In this document: positions 32,233-43,237 of the stretch, piece after piece | How the letters are laid out: each line of letters opens with the position of its first letter | How positions within the stretch are numbered: position 1 is the stretch's first letter | DNA from: Reticulascus tulasneorum | Lineage: Eukaryota; Ascomycota; Sordariomycetes; Glomerellales; Reticulascaceae | Length of the DNA stretch: 64,000 nucleotides | Reading direction: 5' to 3' | Assembly: GCA_001557505.1 (NCBI GenBank) | Contig: LSAX01000009.1 | Span: forward strand, 248,001 to 312,000 | Translations under genes and position numbers: made by a program | The notes under the pieces: model-generated | Databases searched by the model: none | What the model saw: only the letters and a program-made list of their open reading frames with translations | Told to the model about the DNA's origin: nothing

Positions 32233-35147
32233 ATGCCTGCGCGATGGGATGAAGCTACTGCTAATCGAAGCCGGCTTCTCCGCGGAAACAGTATGCCGCC
32301 AAGTCCTGCTCCCAGTATGGATGGCAACACGGACGAAAATATATCAATTCCGTATCATCTACAGAACCCTGAGGAACCAGGACTACCGAACGTATCCTCT
32401 CTTGGCTCGCAGTCATCACTCTCTGATAGGCTTGCCAGGATTGACAGATGCTTCCCGGCGAGTGAAGAGAGTTTGGCGCGGCAATCAGATTGGTATGACG
32501 CGCCTGATACTGTTCCTAATGAGGAATTCGATGACAAGACGGGCCAATCAAACCACGAACCGTCCAATGTTTATTCGTTTCCGCCCCTAAGTCCCCTAAA
32601 AACGGCAGGGGCTCTGCAGTCCACCGATAAATATGGGAGGCTCGCTCTGTTCAGGATCGGGATAGATGCCAAGATTGACAAGGGATTCTTTCTCTCTGAC
32701 GAAAATACTTGGACGTGCTACAGGCGCAACTATATTAGTTGCCTTTGCTCGTTTACGCTGGATCCGGGTCAGTCTAATGGCTCGATGAGATTTTTACGGG
32801 CGAATTCGAATGAGAGCTATGAAGTACACGGATTTGCTATGAGTATTTCTGCGATTGCCGACGATAACGACAAGAAAGTTATCGAACTCATTCAGCATAC
32901 ACCAAAACGAGACAAAGGTCCCATTGCAGCGCCTGGGAAGATACGACTGTCACCCAAGCATCGAACGTCGTCCCAAGGATCCCCTGGCTCTATTCCCACT
33001 GAGCACGTTTTCGATCGGATACAATTCAAGCAGGCAACCGCCAACAATGGCAAGTATAGAGCGACTCAGAAATTCTACAGCCTTGTCATCGAACTGCTGG
33101 CAGATGTTGGTGATCAGTCTCATGATAAGTTTATCACGATTGCCCAAAGAAAGTTCCAGAAGTTGGTTGTGCGCGGCCGTTCTCCAGGCCACTATCAAGC
33201 TGAAAGACGAGGAAGCACAAGCGGTAGGCCAGGCGACGGTAGTTTTCTTTCCAGTCCCAGGCTCAGCTCATCTGCACAATCAGCGCAGGATCAAAAGATG
33301 GGCACCGTGGAGACCATACCCAGATACATAATGGGATGTTTACGTGGGCTCGGTGACCAAGAAAAGAATACCAACGCAATATCTCTCCACAGTAAGGTTA
33401 AACCCAAGCTGGCCGAGGCAAAAGAACTCTGTGATTCCATTATGCAGGAAGATGGAGATGCAGGTGTATTGGGTCAAACGATGGATGTGTGCAGTCCCCT
33501 CATTTTTGATCCTCGGCAGGCAACTAAGATTGACAAGACCACGAAGTTTGACGTTCATAACACAAAACAGTTAACATCTGTTGCAGGCGGACTCCTGAAG
33601 TCTCAGCTAAAAGGGAACGAGCCTACGGCACTGGAAACGAATTCTACTGCTGACGAGTCAATTGGTTCTTCAGGTGTTACTGAGGGAGCTTCCTTCTCAG
33701 ATGACAATGAGATATGGAGTAGCTGGACCGAAAGTAGAAAGATGCTAGAGATCGATATTATTATGCGAGGTTTTTGCAAGTGGTTAGATTTTAAAGTAGG
33801 AGATCTTTGCATAGGAGTCAGCGGATCGGGACATTCACATCGCACATGTGGGTTATCAGACTCATTTTCACGGTCTGCCACAAGCCCGACGGGGGCTAGC
33901 GATGACAGCAACGGGACAAAGCCTGCAGATGGCCATCACAGAAGGAAGAGAAGAAAGAGAAATGATTCAGACGACAACAATGACCCAAACAAGCCAGAAG
34001 GAACCCAAGAGAGTGCCCATCCAGGCTGCGGCAAGGAAGAGCTACGGAGACTTGCATGCCCATATTTCAAAAGAAATCCGAGAAAATATTGTCAGGAGAC
34101 AGCATGCGTAGGTCCTGGCTGGATAGAGATTCACAGAGTCAAGTAAGACTCATACGTCTTATCACTCACCCCTGCGTTAAGGCGGTTGTGAAACTGACTA
34201 CGGGCATTTATAGAGGCCACCTTCACAGATGGCATGCTCTGCCACCACAGTGCCCTAGATGCTGGGAAACATTCGGCACCGAGGGCCTTCGCGATGTCCA
34301 TCTCCAGAACGACCCCATATGTGATAGGCGGGCCAACAGCACCATCCTTGAGGGCATCACGAAACAGCAAGAGAAGCAGCTGAGGAGCATGAACAAGCCA
34401 GACAGTAATGTTAAGATGACTGATGCAGACAAATGGAGAGATATCTATCTCATCCTATTTCCAGATGACGACTCTTCAACAGTCCCAAGTCCATGTGAGT
34501 CATGTTCACCCTTTTAATGTTTGAGACTTATGCAGCTAACGCTGACTTGAAAAGACCACGAAGAAATGGATACCCAGCAGGCTGTTGGAGGAGCATCAGG
34601 GCTAGATACTTCGGAAACATTTTCGGCCTTTGCTCGCCGAGAATTCCCACAGTTTGTGCGCCAGGAGCTTGAAATACTCTTCCAGACCAAGTTCCAGGAC
34701 GTTGAGGAGAGGCTATGGCCGCGCGTTCAGGACATCGTGTTCAGTCTACAACCCAGGCTCGTCGCACTATACGAGCAGTCAACGACGGTAACAAGACTAG
34801 ATAATGAGAGGGGTGTGCAGGCTCCTACGAGTCCTGCAGCTGAGATACCACTGCTATCGTGCACAACAGAGACTGAGGAGGGAGCCATAGACCGAGTTGA
34901 AGAGCCCGAGGCGTCGGTCCCATTGACGCTCTCTTCTCTTCTCGGAAAGCAGTCGGCTTCTGCGTATTGTATGCCCAGTCCAAATCATGATTCTGCGTTT
35001 TCAGACTCCAGCTTTGATTGGAACACGCAGCTTGATGAGATGTTCAGTGACCCTAGGTTCGGGCAGTTTGGTGGACCGACACAGAATATGTCGCGTACGG
35101 AGGGTCTAACGATGGCAGAGAGAACACAGCTAGATATGGGCATTTAA
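32233..35147 (+). CDS. NDT80/VIB-1-type DNA-binding domain joined to a C2H2 module
   Basis: Exons 32233-34142, 34214-34494 and 34555-35147 give 927 residues. Residues about 155-325 are an NDT80/PhoG domain, with YRRNYISC, HVFDRIQFKQATANNGKYRA and the hallmark VVRGRSPGHY. This is the family of Neurospora VIB-1, Aspergillus XprG/NdtA and yeast Ndt80. The same uninterrupted frame continues through a Ser-rich linker into a separate known fungal architecture: a WLDFK segment, the NLS HHRRKRRKR near 565, the finger ACPYFKRNP..C..GPGW..HRVK near 608-645, CPRCWETF, and the WRDIYLILFPDDD motif followed by a helical acidic tail. The linker has no stop and no obvious intron, so I annotate one gene; two genes with a missed boundary near 33.3 kb are possible. 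Likely a nuclear regulator; VIB-1 relatives control proteases and incompatibility genes. Confidence 0.8.
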
Positions 35148-35570
35148 ATACAACTAGGTCTTGCTTACTCCCTTAGACTCTGGGCCAAGACCGCAACCAC
35201 TCTTTTCTATCTGGCCAGACAGAAGCCCCAACAGTAGACCTCGATCGGCTCCAGCCAGTTCACTCACAGGGGATATTCGCCAGAGAAAAACAACATAAAT
35301 ATTAACTTAATAAACAAATGACTCACATATGGTGTTCCAGACACGTTAGGAAGATTGCCATGACTTAGTCGTGGGAAAGTCTCTGGTCAGATTAGCGAGC
35401 ACCCTATTCTTAGTCATCAGCATGGCAGAAAGAGATAACATGAGTTGGTCTTCAGTACCATTACGTCTTTCGTGCAAAGAGAATTCAACTATCTGAGCAT
35501 GTTGGGTCTCTTGCGGGGAGAATTCAGCTGATCCCACCTCCACGAAACTACAATCTCCTGATATTCGAAG
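35148..35570. other. Intergenic region between the C2H2/NDT80 gene and the broken kinase gene
   Basis: About 420 bp, convergent on both sides and without coding features. Confidence 0.5.
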
Positions 35571-36136
35571 TTACTGATCCTTGAGAACGTCACTGACATG
35601 CTGAAATATCCTTTGGGCCGCTTCGACTGGATTTATAAGCGTACCGTTTAAGGTCAGCTCCTATTGCCCACCAAAACAGTGGATATCCTCCTGTTCCCGG
35701 ATGCTTCGTATCGACTCCATGTGTCTCAGCTTCGTGGTAGAACAAGTCCCGCGTCCTTCGCTGACAGCTCTCCTCATGTGTTCCTCCAGCTCACATTCCA
35801 AGATCACCGAGATGAACGGAACACCCCGTGTAATAGCTGTATTCTCGTAATCCTCAGCTCCTGAGCTGCCGGAAAGACTTGAAGATCGCGAATCCGTGAA
35901 AATCCATGCTACGGGTTTCGTCGCCTCAGATGTAGCAATCATATTGAGAATGTAGCAGCGCAAACGGCCCGCATCGTTTGATATTGGGGAGAGGTGCGAT
36001 CGATGATTGCAGCGATGGGATCGATCAGCAATTGGTTGTGGTAGACCTTGGAGCCTGTAATGAGCTTCTCCAGCTCCTTCGCTATTGTAAGCTTTCCAAT
36101 ATCGGGATATCCATTAATGTAGATGTAGGGATGCAT
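35571..36136 (-). pseudogene. Broken P-loop nucleotide/sugar kinase-like gene (AAA_33 type)
   Basis: The minus strand encodes a small P-loop protein from ATG 36136, with the Walker A motif GYPDIGKLT at residues about 9-17 and a fold typical of AAA_33/gluconate-kinase-like proteins. After about 55 codons the frame breaks: the text continues one base out of register from about 35963 (CYILNMIATSE..). The total span to the final TAA at 35571 is one base short of a multiple of three, which fits a single-base deletion. A second lesion is an in-frame TAG after IHCFGGQ (near 35660), where the sequence afterwards (ELTLNGTL..FQHVSDVLKD) is still family-like. Both lesions make it a young pseudogene of a roughly 188-residue protein. 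Confidence 0.78.
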
Positions 36137-36667
36137 TTTGGCGAGTGCAATTTTCGATTTGAGAAATTCGGCCCAACGTCAGGGGTGGAAGTATTGGTAC
36201 GTGTTGGTGGACGGGACGATTCGTTTTAACTTAAATGTGTGGAATATATTAAGAAACTCGAAGTTATCGGAGATTGACCGAACCCTAGCGATGTAACTTG
36301 ACGCCGGTATTTAGGGTGAATGGCTCCCCTACGACATATCATTCGTCGGCCGGACCCTTCAAAGTTTCAACCAGTGATATATTCCAGAGCGGCATTCTTG
36401 AACACCAGATTTCATGCTGTTGAGACATACGGAGATGGGTGGTGAAATGGAGGAGACGGGTTTGCCTGCCTTGATTGCTCAACCCCTCCCTCTATTTTGG
36501 TATTCCTGCCTCAATACCACGCAATATGTTCTACAAGATGGGATATGCACGTAGACTATTATCAAGTTCCTTCTGCCCAACTCGTTTGTTAAAGATGCTG
36601 AAACCTTCATATTGCCTCAGCTTCTTTCGAGCAGTGTGATGGCTAGTCATGTGAACCCAAAGTTGCA
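36137..36667. other. Intergenic region
   Basis: About 530 bp between the broken kinase gene and the Nudix gene. Nothing recognisable was seen. Confidence 0.5.
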
Positions 36668-37357
36668 TCATGTTTCTCTTGCAGATGATTCGTCAGACAC
36701 AACTTCTCTTCTCAGGCGGAACCCTTCCAGCACAATCCTCGACATCTGGCCGTTTGTAATTGGCAACGCCATCTCCCCAGCCTTCTGCGCCTTCACCTCG
36801 TCCTCCGTGGCCCATATGAAAGCCTGATGCTCCATTGGATCCAGGACCACGTTCTCACAGCTCTCTACCTCCATCTCAAACGAAAACCGGCAATACAGCC
36901 TGGTCCCGCTCCGGTTTGTAAAGACACTCCCCGGCTGCATGTCTTTCCCCTCACTTACAACTCTCACCACCCTTGCTGCAACCAGCCCGGCTTCCTCCCA
37001 TAGTTCCCGGGCACATGCCACAAACAGGTTAACATCCGTGTCGTCGGCGGCCCCGCCCGGCGTCTCCCATCGATTCGGCATGGAATCATGCGCCGCACGC
37101 TGGACGAGCAGGATACGGTTCTGGGAGTCGAAGATGAGGGCGCCAGTGGCGATGCCATCCCAGTGTTTCTCATTGATTCTGAGCCACTCCTTGGCGGCCA
37201 AATTATACGACTCCAACGTCTGGGGATGGGTAAGTGTGAAGTTTGGTGGCGGGGAACGACGGATGGGTTCGATTTTAGAGATCATTTCGGCGATGATATC
37301 AGGAGCAAAGAGTGGGGAGGACGGAATGGTGGGGATTTCCATTTCGGCGATGGCCAT
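36668..37357 (-). CDS. Nudix hydrolase
   Basis: Single-exon protein of 229 residues. The Nudix fold is shown by ATGALIFDSQNRILLVQRAA, the WETPGGAADD entry to the box and the catalytic RELWEEAGL, which carries the metal-binding EExG glutamates. The first Glu of the strict G-x5-E-x7-REUxEExGU pattern is not present at its usual place, as in a group of fungal Nudix proteins with the GGA(V/A)DDxD form. It would hydrolyse a nucleoside diphosphate linked to another moiety; substrate is unknown. A hydrophilic N-terminus of about 65 residues precedes the fold, and there is no targeting signal. Confidence 0.9.
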   Translation of the reverse strand: MAIAEMEIPTIPSSPLFAPDIIAEMISKIEPIRRSPPPNFTLTHPQTLESYNLAAKEWLRINEKHWDGIATGALIFDSQNRILLVQRAAHDSMPNRWETPGGAADDTDVNLFVACARELWEEAGLVAARVVRVVSEGKDMQPGSVFTNRSGTRLYCRFSFEMEVESCENVVLDPMEHQAFIWATEDEVKAQKAGEMALPITNGQMSRIVLEGFRLRREVVSDESSARET

Positions 37358-38724
37358 TTTATAGACGAATGCCGGGTAACACTAGTGGGGATGATTGGTC
37401 GGTATTTGCATTGCTGCCTCGAGAACAAAGAATGCCTTGCTGTTTCAATTGCTGCCTCCAGCCTCGCGAGCAATAAGAAGACGGGAGTCCAGCTCGAAGT
37501 TTTCGAGGTCCCCCGGGGTTTGAGTACCCATTTTATCTTGGAAGGAGAGCCGATATCGTTTGTCCATTGTTTCCATTGTTAGTTAGTCGGCCGATTGTAG
37601 ACATCCCTTGCATAGAAAAGCGCTGCAGTCAAGGCGCTAAGACATGGGTTCTCGGCGGTCCAAGCACCAGCACGACAGCCTTGCCTGTGATGCTGTAATT
37701 ACTCCGCAATGACTGGCAAGCGGTCCTGTGTGTTTTACGCCGGGCTTCAGTAGCAGAGTAAGGCAAAAGATAGTCCGTATTGTAAGATTGCATTATGCGA
37801 CTAAATCTAATATTTACTATATATTCACTGTAAGATTCACTCCAATATTCACCAGATGATACTCACCACCAACGCGGATTACTCACTACCATATTCCCTC
37901 GTGTTTAGGGGGTTGCAAAAGCGGCACTGTTTTTCCACGATCCGCTCAACTGGGTGCTTCCCAACCCAGCTGAAAGGTCGCCCCGCCTCAGGTATTTGGC
38001 ATGCCCAGCGAGGTGGTCAAAGACACCTGACACAGTGTTTTCTTCCCGCCCTTGGGTCCAGGTGGGACATTGTCTCGGGGGAATTGCGACGTGCCTATGT
38101 TCACCAGCGCCGAAGCAAAGCACTCGAGAGTCATGGTGGCTTCATTTGATGTGAGGTGGCGCTGATCTTCATGCACCCTGGTAGCCGGATCCTTGTAGGG
38201 CTGGATCTGACGTTGTGTCACCACCCCCGGAAGGATGTATGCTGCATCCGGTTGTCCAACCACCCAGTACAGGTGACATGGACAGACAGGCAAATCACGG
38301 ACGGTTTGTTGCAACTTCGATGCGTATTCGATGCCAAGTACCTAGGATAGCCGTTTTCTACCGGCTTAATAACAGGGCTAGGAATGTGGAAATGTGCCGG
38401 CAAGGAATTAGATGCGCTGCTGGGATCAAGTTGCATTGGTATGCACCACTCCCTCCTACAGCCATTAAGATAAATGCTCTTAAATTGACCTCAATCCATG
38501 AATAAGTGGAGGATTATATGTCAAGAGGAGGCTGACTGCGATTTCAAGAAGAATTGGCTAGATTATACGCTTCAAGCTAAGAAGACATACTCTACGCCTT
38601 TCTACCAAGATATATATCCCACACAGATACTACACTGTAGCCGTTTCTTAGAATGTTAAGCATTCACCAGCAGGCAGCTAATATCGAGGGAGGATATTTC
38701 CTGCCTCATCGGCCACCAGCAAAA
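37358..38724. other. Gene-free stretch
   Basis: About 1.37 kb. Short frames on both strands at 37.9-38.5 kb lack recognisable features. An AT-rich part near 37780-37870 contains several attcac-type short repeats. Confidence 0.45.
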
Positions 38725-41700
38725 TTATAAGACGCTGCCCTGGTCGATGATCTTTTGCTCGACTTCTTCGCATTGCTTGCGATAGAACCAGGCTTGATCT
38801 TCATCCCCAGTGTGATCACAAATGTTCCTAATATTGAGTAACAGGGCCTTTTGCTTTTGCAGGTCGTTTTCTGCGCAGGCGCGAATCCATGCTTTCAGAT
38901 AATACGTCTTTGCCTTGCTCAGGTCGCCGCATTCGGCAAAGCAATCTGCCACTTGATGGATATGATCGGGTTCTGGATGATTGGAGATTCTCTCCATTGC
39001 ATCCGCTGCCTTGGTTGCCCATTCAAGTGCAGATACATGGTCAGAAATGTCGCGGTAAGCCCAAACAAGACTCAAGGCAAGCAAATAGTAATCGTCTCGC
39101 TCGTCTGGCTTGAGGATCTCTGCGGCTCGTAGGCCAAGTTGGACTGTCTCTTGGTCCTTCATCTCCATAAAAACTCTCCGATTGACCAGCATTCTCAGAG
39201 CCTGTCCAGTCTTATGATGATGTGGTCCGTAGCGTGCTTCTTGGACCGCAACCCATTTTTCACCATACGCAAGTGCTTCCTGCACCTGTTTCTTCTGCGC
39301 GAAGACATCCATGAGATCATAATAAATCCAGTCGAGCTCTTCGGTGTTGCCCCTGTTTGACTCCAGCTCAGCCCGTAAACATGCTTCCAACACCTGCTGT
39401 GCCTTTTCTGTGTCCTTTGCTACGCGATATGTGTTTGCCAGGAGTGAAAGAAACCATCTTGCCTCCGGGAGGGTCGACGCCTTCTCCTCGGCTTCGGGTT
39501 GAAATTTCGTCAAGATTTGAAGGTCCTCCAGCGCATCTGACTGTTTCCTCCGGTCTCTTAGCCCTCTAACAGCCGGCCAGGTAGCGGCGTGGAAAAGGCC
39601 ATATCCCGCATCCAAACATTTCAAAAGAGTGGACTTTAAAAGATCATCCGCGCAGCTTTTGTCTCCGGAATCCCAAGCGATTTGCTGCTGTAAAATCTCT
39701 ATCCGCCGCAGTTCAATGGGCCTGTCCAGGCTCCTTAGCTGATCTGCAATGTTCTTCGCGCAGGCTTCTGCCTCAGGGAACTTCTTTTGGTCAAAAAAGA
39801 GGCCCGCCTTGCACGCCAAGAGGGATGAGTATGGCTCACTGAACCGCGAAGTGCCGTCGCCGTCCTTGTTCTAATCGAGCCAGGGCGCGGTCTAGCATGC
39901 CGACCGCCATGTCCATGTTCCCGCTCAATCCCAACATATACGTCACTGAGCGCAGTGGCTGACCAACCAGCACCGTCGTATGAGACCAGTACGAGTCCCT
40001 TACGAGCACTTGGGCTCGTGCCAGCTGTGCTGAATTGAATAGCCTAAAGTCGACTAACGGAAGCCCTTGGACAAAGTCGAGGGCCTCCAGTCTGCAGGTC
40101 ATGGCTGAGGCGTGAAGGAGTAACTTCGGCTCAGTATCCTTCCAACCGGGATTAAGTCTGCCCGGCGCGGTAAACGCGATAGCACACATGGCCAAGTTTG
40201 CCAGCTGATCGCTTGCATCATCCACATCCAGCGTGGACAGCCAGTCGTACAAAACGCGGTGCATCGAGTAAACCCCGTAGGTCGAGGTGCTGCTGAGTAG
40301 GGAGCGCTGCACCAAAACTTCGGCAGCAGATATGAAAGCAAGCTTGCTCTTGAATGTGTCCTCGAACCAATCGGGGATATCGTGCCCGATGAGCCCTCGT
40401 TGTAGGATGTCAAAGTCGATGTCACTAGGATCGAAGTACGTTATGAACTGAAGCAGTTTGAAAGAATTTCTGTACCGCATATTTGCGCCGGCTGTCTCAA
40501 CCAAACTGCGAAGATGATTGACAGACATGAGCCAAGTCGTGCCAAGGCTACCTCGAAGCTTCTCAGTATCGCCACCTGTTCCAAACAGGGGCCGCTGTGA
40601 GTCCAGAAGATCGCGTCTCGAATTCTCATAGAGTTCCAGGTAGTCTGCGATACTTATCCCCGTTGTTTCGAGAAAACTGCCAGCTTGGGCAAGTGCTAGC
40701 GGGAGACCACCAAGCCGATCCACAAGCATAGATTCATTTGCTACCATGGTATTAGCGGCGAGCCAAGAGTCTTTGATGGCCATGGAGCGCTTACCCGAAA
40801 CAGGCTGGCTAGTTTCTGACAAGTGACTTGTATTGGAGCTACTGGCATTGACTGTTGTGACAGGTGGGATGTATTGGATCAGTAGCCGCCTGGACTCGTC
40901 TACATTCATCGGGCTTAATAAAATCTGGGGCCGGAACGAACCCGCAATCTCAAGAGGGTTTAAACGAGTTGTGATCAGGATGGATCCGCGGTTTTTCGGT
41001 GGGAAGAAGGCGGCAATGTCCACGCCGTCCGGCTCGGACGGTTGCCGGTCCACGTTGTCGAAAATCAAGAGCCAGTTTGTATTTCCATCCAAGCAGAACC
41101 AGTCAAGTACGATCTCGCGAATCGAGGGCTTGACTTGATCAGCCCGGCTACTCGTGTTGCTCCAATAGGAGTTATCCGTCAAAAAGGTATAGATGTTCCC
41201 GAAGCTCTTCTCCACTGACTCGTTACTGTTGGCGTCGACAAAGAAAATAGACGAGAACTCGCTTTCATTGGCCCTGGCGAACTCTACGGCCAGTTGAGTC
41301 TTTCCGATACCCCCAAGACCTGAAACGATCTCCATCTTCCGCCGACCAGGATTTGAATGGGGTACAAGGCCTTCCCGTAGACGCCCAAGGTAAGATTCTC
41401 TGCCTTCAAATTGGTGGATGAACGGGACGTTTGCCAAGTGTAATCCAAGGTCGAACCCTTTTTTCCATCTCATACCTATTCAAGGTGAGCGTCCGGGAAT
41501 GCTCGTAAGCGCTACAACTGACCATGATTTTGTTCATGTAATTTCAAATGACCAAACTCTCGAGTGATAGAAACCACCTGCTCCCTGCGGCCATTAGAGC
41601 GTCATTCTATTATATTGACTGTCGATTAACACACAGATTGGCAGTACCTGTGTACAAACTGATATCTGCGACAAGCTGGTCCAGTTTCTCACCGTACTGT

Positions 41701-42026
41701 CGTGCTCTTGAGGGATCTAGCGCGAATTGAAATCGTGAGAGAGCCCTCTGCCGAATGGAAGTGCCACGGAGATCATTGTGTAGTTTCTCTGCCATGCTAC
41801 CCAGCTCTCGTAATGTCCTTTCGAGACTGATTAGTCCGTTTTGAGACTGTCCGGTCGTGGGACTCGATTTCAAGCTGTCGGAAAGACGTGATAAGCAGTC
41901 ATCGATGTGCTGAATCCGACTGACTAGGCCGCGTGCCACTTGCGATGCTTCACGAACACTTGCCAGCCTTGCGCGAATATCGGCGCACAGACCGACAATC
42001 GCAATGGTCAAGCCAGCAGCCTCCAT
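38725..42026 (-). CDS. NB-ARC/TPR STAND protein (NLR-like) with a reading-frame break
   Basis: An N-terminal helical STAND domain is encoded by 42026-41648. A 172-bp intron (41476-41647) joins it to 41475, and the frame then runs to a TGA at 39836. It contains the NB-ARC P-loop SGLGGIGKTQLAVEFA, Walker B WLLIFDNVD, RNBS-B-like GSILITTRL and GLPLALAQAG. A TPR-rich part (AKNIADQL.., EKAQQVLEACLRAE, DLSKAKTYYLKAW) continues from 39819 to 38725 in another frame, in the same order as in fungal NB-ARC-TPR proteins. Removing 39808-39844 as a 37-bp GT..AG intron restores a single 1030-residue frame, but that is very short. A one-base frameshift is the alternative. Such proteins act as intracellular sensors in fungal non-self recognition; the ligand is unknown. 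Confidence 0.75.
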
Positions 42027-43237
42027 ATCCGTAGTATAACCATACACTGAAGCTCGTGAGAAGAAAGCCGAGAAGATGGTGACGCAGAGAGTTGGCACCT
42101 TATGAAGAACGATGACCCAACATTTAGTGTGGTTCCAATGGAGTGGGATATCTGCCTCGAAGCGCTGGGGTGCTCAATATTCCAGGGTAGGCCAATTGAA
42201 AGGCCCGCTAATGCAGGCGACATGAGCTGTCATGTACGAAGGACGCCCGTAACACAAGCCGAATTTCTGGGGCTGTGCAATCAAATCGATATTTACCTTG
42301 CCTGAATTGGCTCGCAGGGCCACGCCTATACTGCCCTTAAATATCGGGGTTATAGCGACGTGCTCGGAGACAGAGAACACCTACACCCCAGCCCTCATTG
42401 ATATAATTAGTTTGTTGGTTTCGGTAATCTGATCCATTACAATTCAGTGTACACTCAGCCTATAATTTATTTTTCAAGCTTTTCCTACTTAAGTTTGGCC
42501 TTTAGATGAACCAGGAGTTTTAGATGACCAGTTATTCAGAGCTAAGCGGAAGGCATTCTGTCCAAACTAGAATTTCCTTTCTTCCATGACCGTAAGGAAA
42601 AAAAGAACCAACTTGCTATAGTCTGGTTCACAACTTATGAATAACGCTCCGAAGTAATATACAAAGTAGGTCGTGAGTTGATCCTCTGTGGAACGCGGTG
42701 TGGTGAAAAGGAGAGAGACCAGAGGCTAGCTATTGAAGCTCTACTATCGAGTAATACTCGCCGACATGAGCAGTCTCTTTATTTTGCCGGCTAAACCAGG
42801 AAATGTCCAGTTATCTGATAGCTACCAGAAGCAGGGACATATTCTTTGTCCGCAGCAACCAATATTGCTGATTACGAAGTATTAATAGGTTTAAGCAAGA
42901 ACAGAGGTAATTGATTACTGTCGAACCCAGACCAACGCTCAACCTAATCACTGGGCTCAACCAGTTGTCATAGTTTGCAAGGACTGTGATTCATGAGCAC
43001 CTGGCGAGAATGTCTCTGGTCGCCGAAACGCATGTTATCTTGCCATTGGGTCTTTCCGCCTCGCCTGTTCGGTCACTGGACCTTTTCGTTTCTGCCACCC
43101 ACACCGCCTGCTGGGATCTGTGTCATTCAACAACCACCCAACACATGTACTCTGCACCTCTTACAGATTGCCGCATCGCCGGCCGCCGGATTTAGAGACG
43201 TTGGCCCATTCCCAACTCATCCCGAAAACCTAACGAC
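42027..43237. other. Intergenic region, AT-rich, with a relic of the subtilisin 3' end
   Basis: About 1.2 kb between the NB-ARC gene and the kinase gene (divergent). The part 42893-42985 resembles the 3' end of the subtilisin gene (separate entry). The open frame in the kinase register from 42993 looks like chance readthrough of leader sequence. Confidence 0.5.
42893..42985. repeat. Diverged copy of the subtilisin gene 3' end
   Basis: The stretch beginning aacgctcaacctaatcac and ending tcatagtttgca (about 42934-42979) matches 45931-45976, the last codons and stop of the subtilisin gene, in the same orientation. About 46 bp differ at five positions, all transitions. Weaker similarity (gcaagaacag) extends upstream. 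The two copies bracket the kinase gene as direct repeats. Confidence 0.7.
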
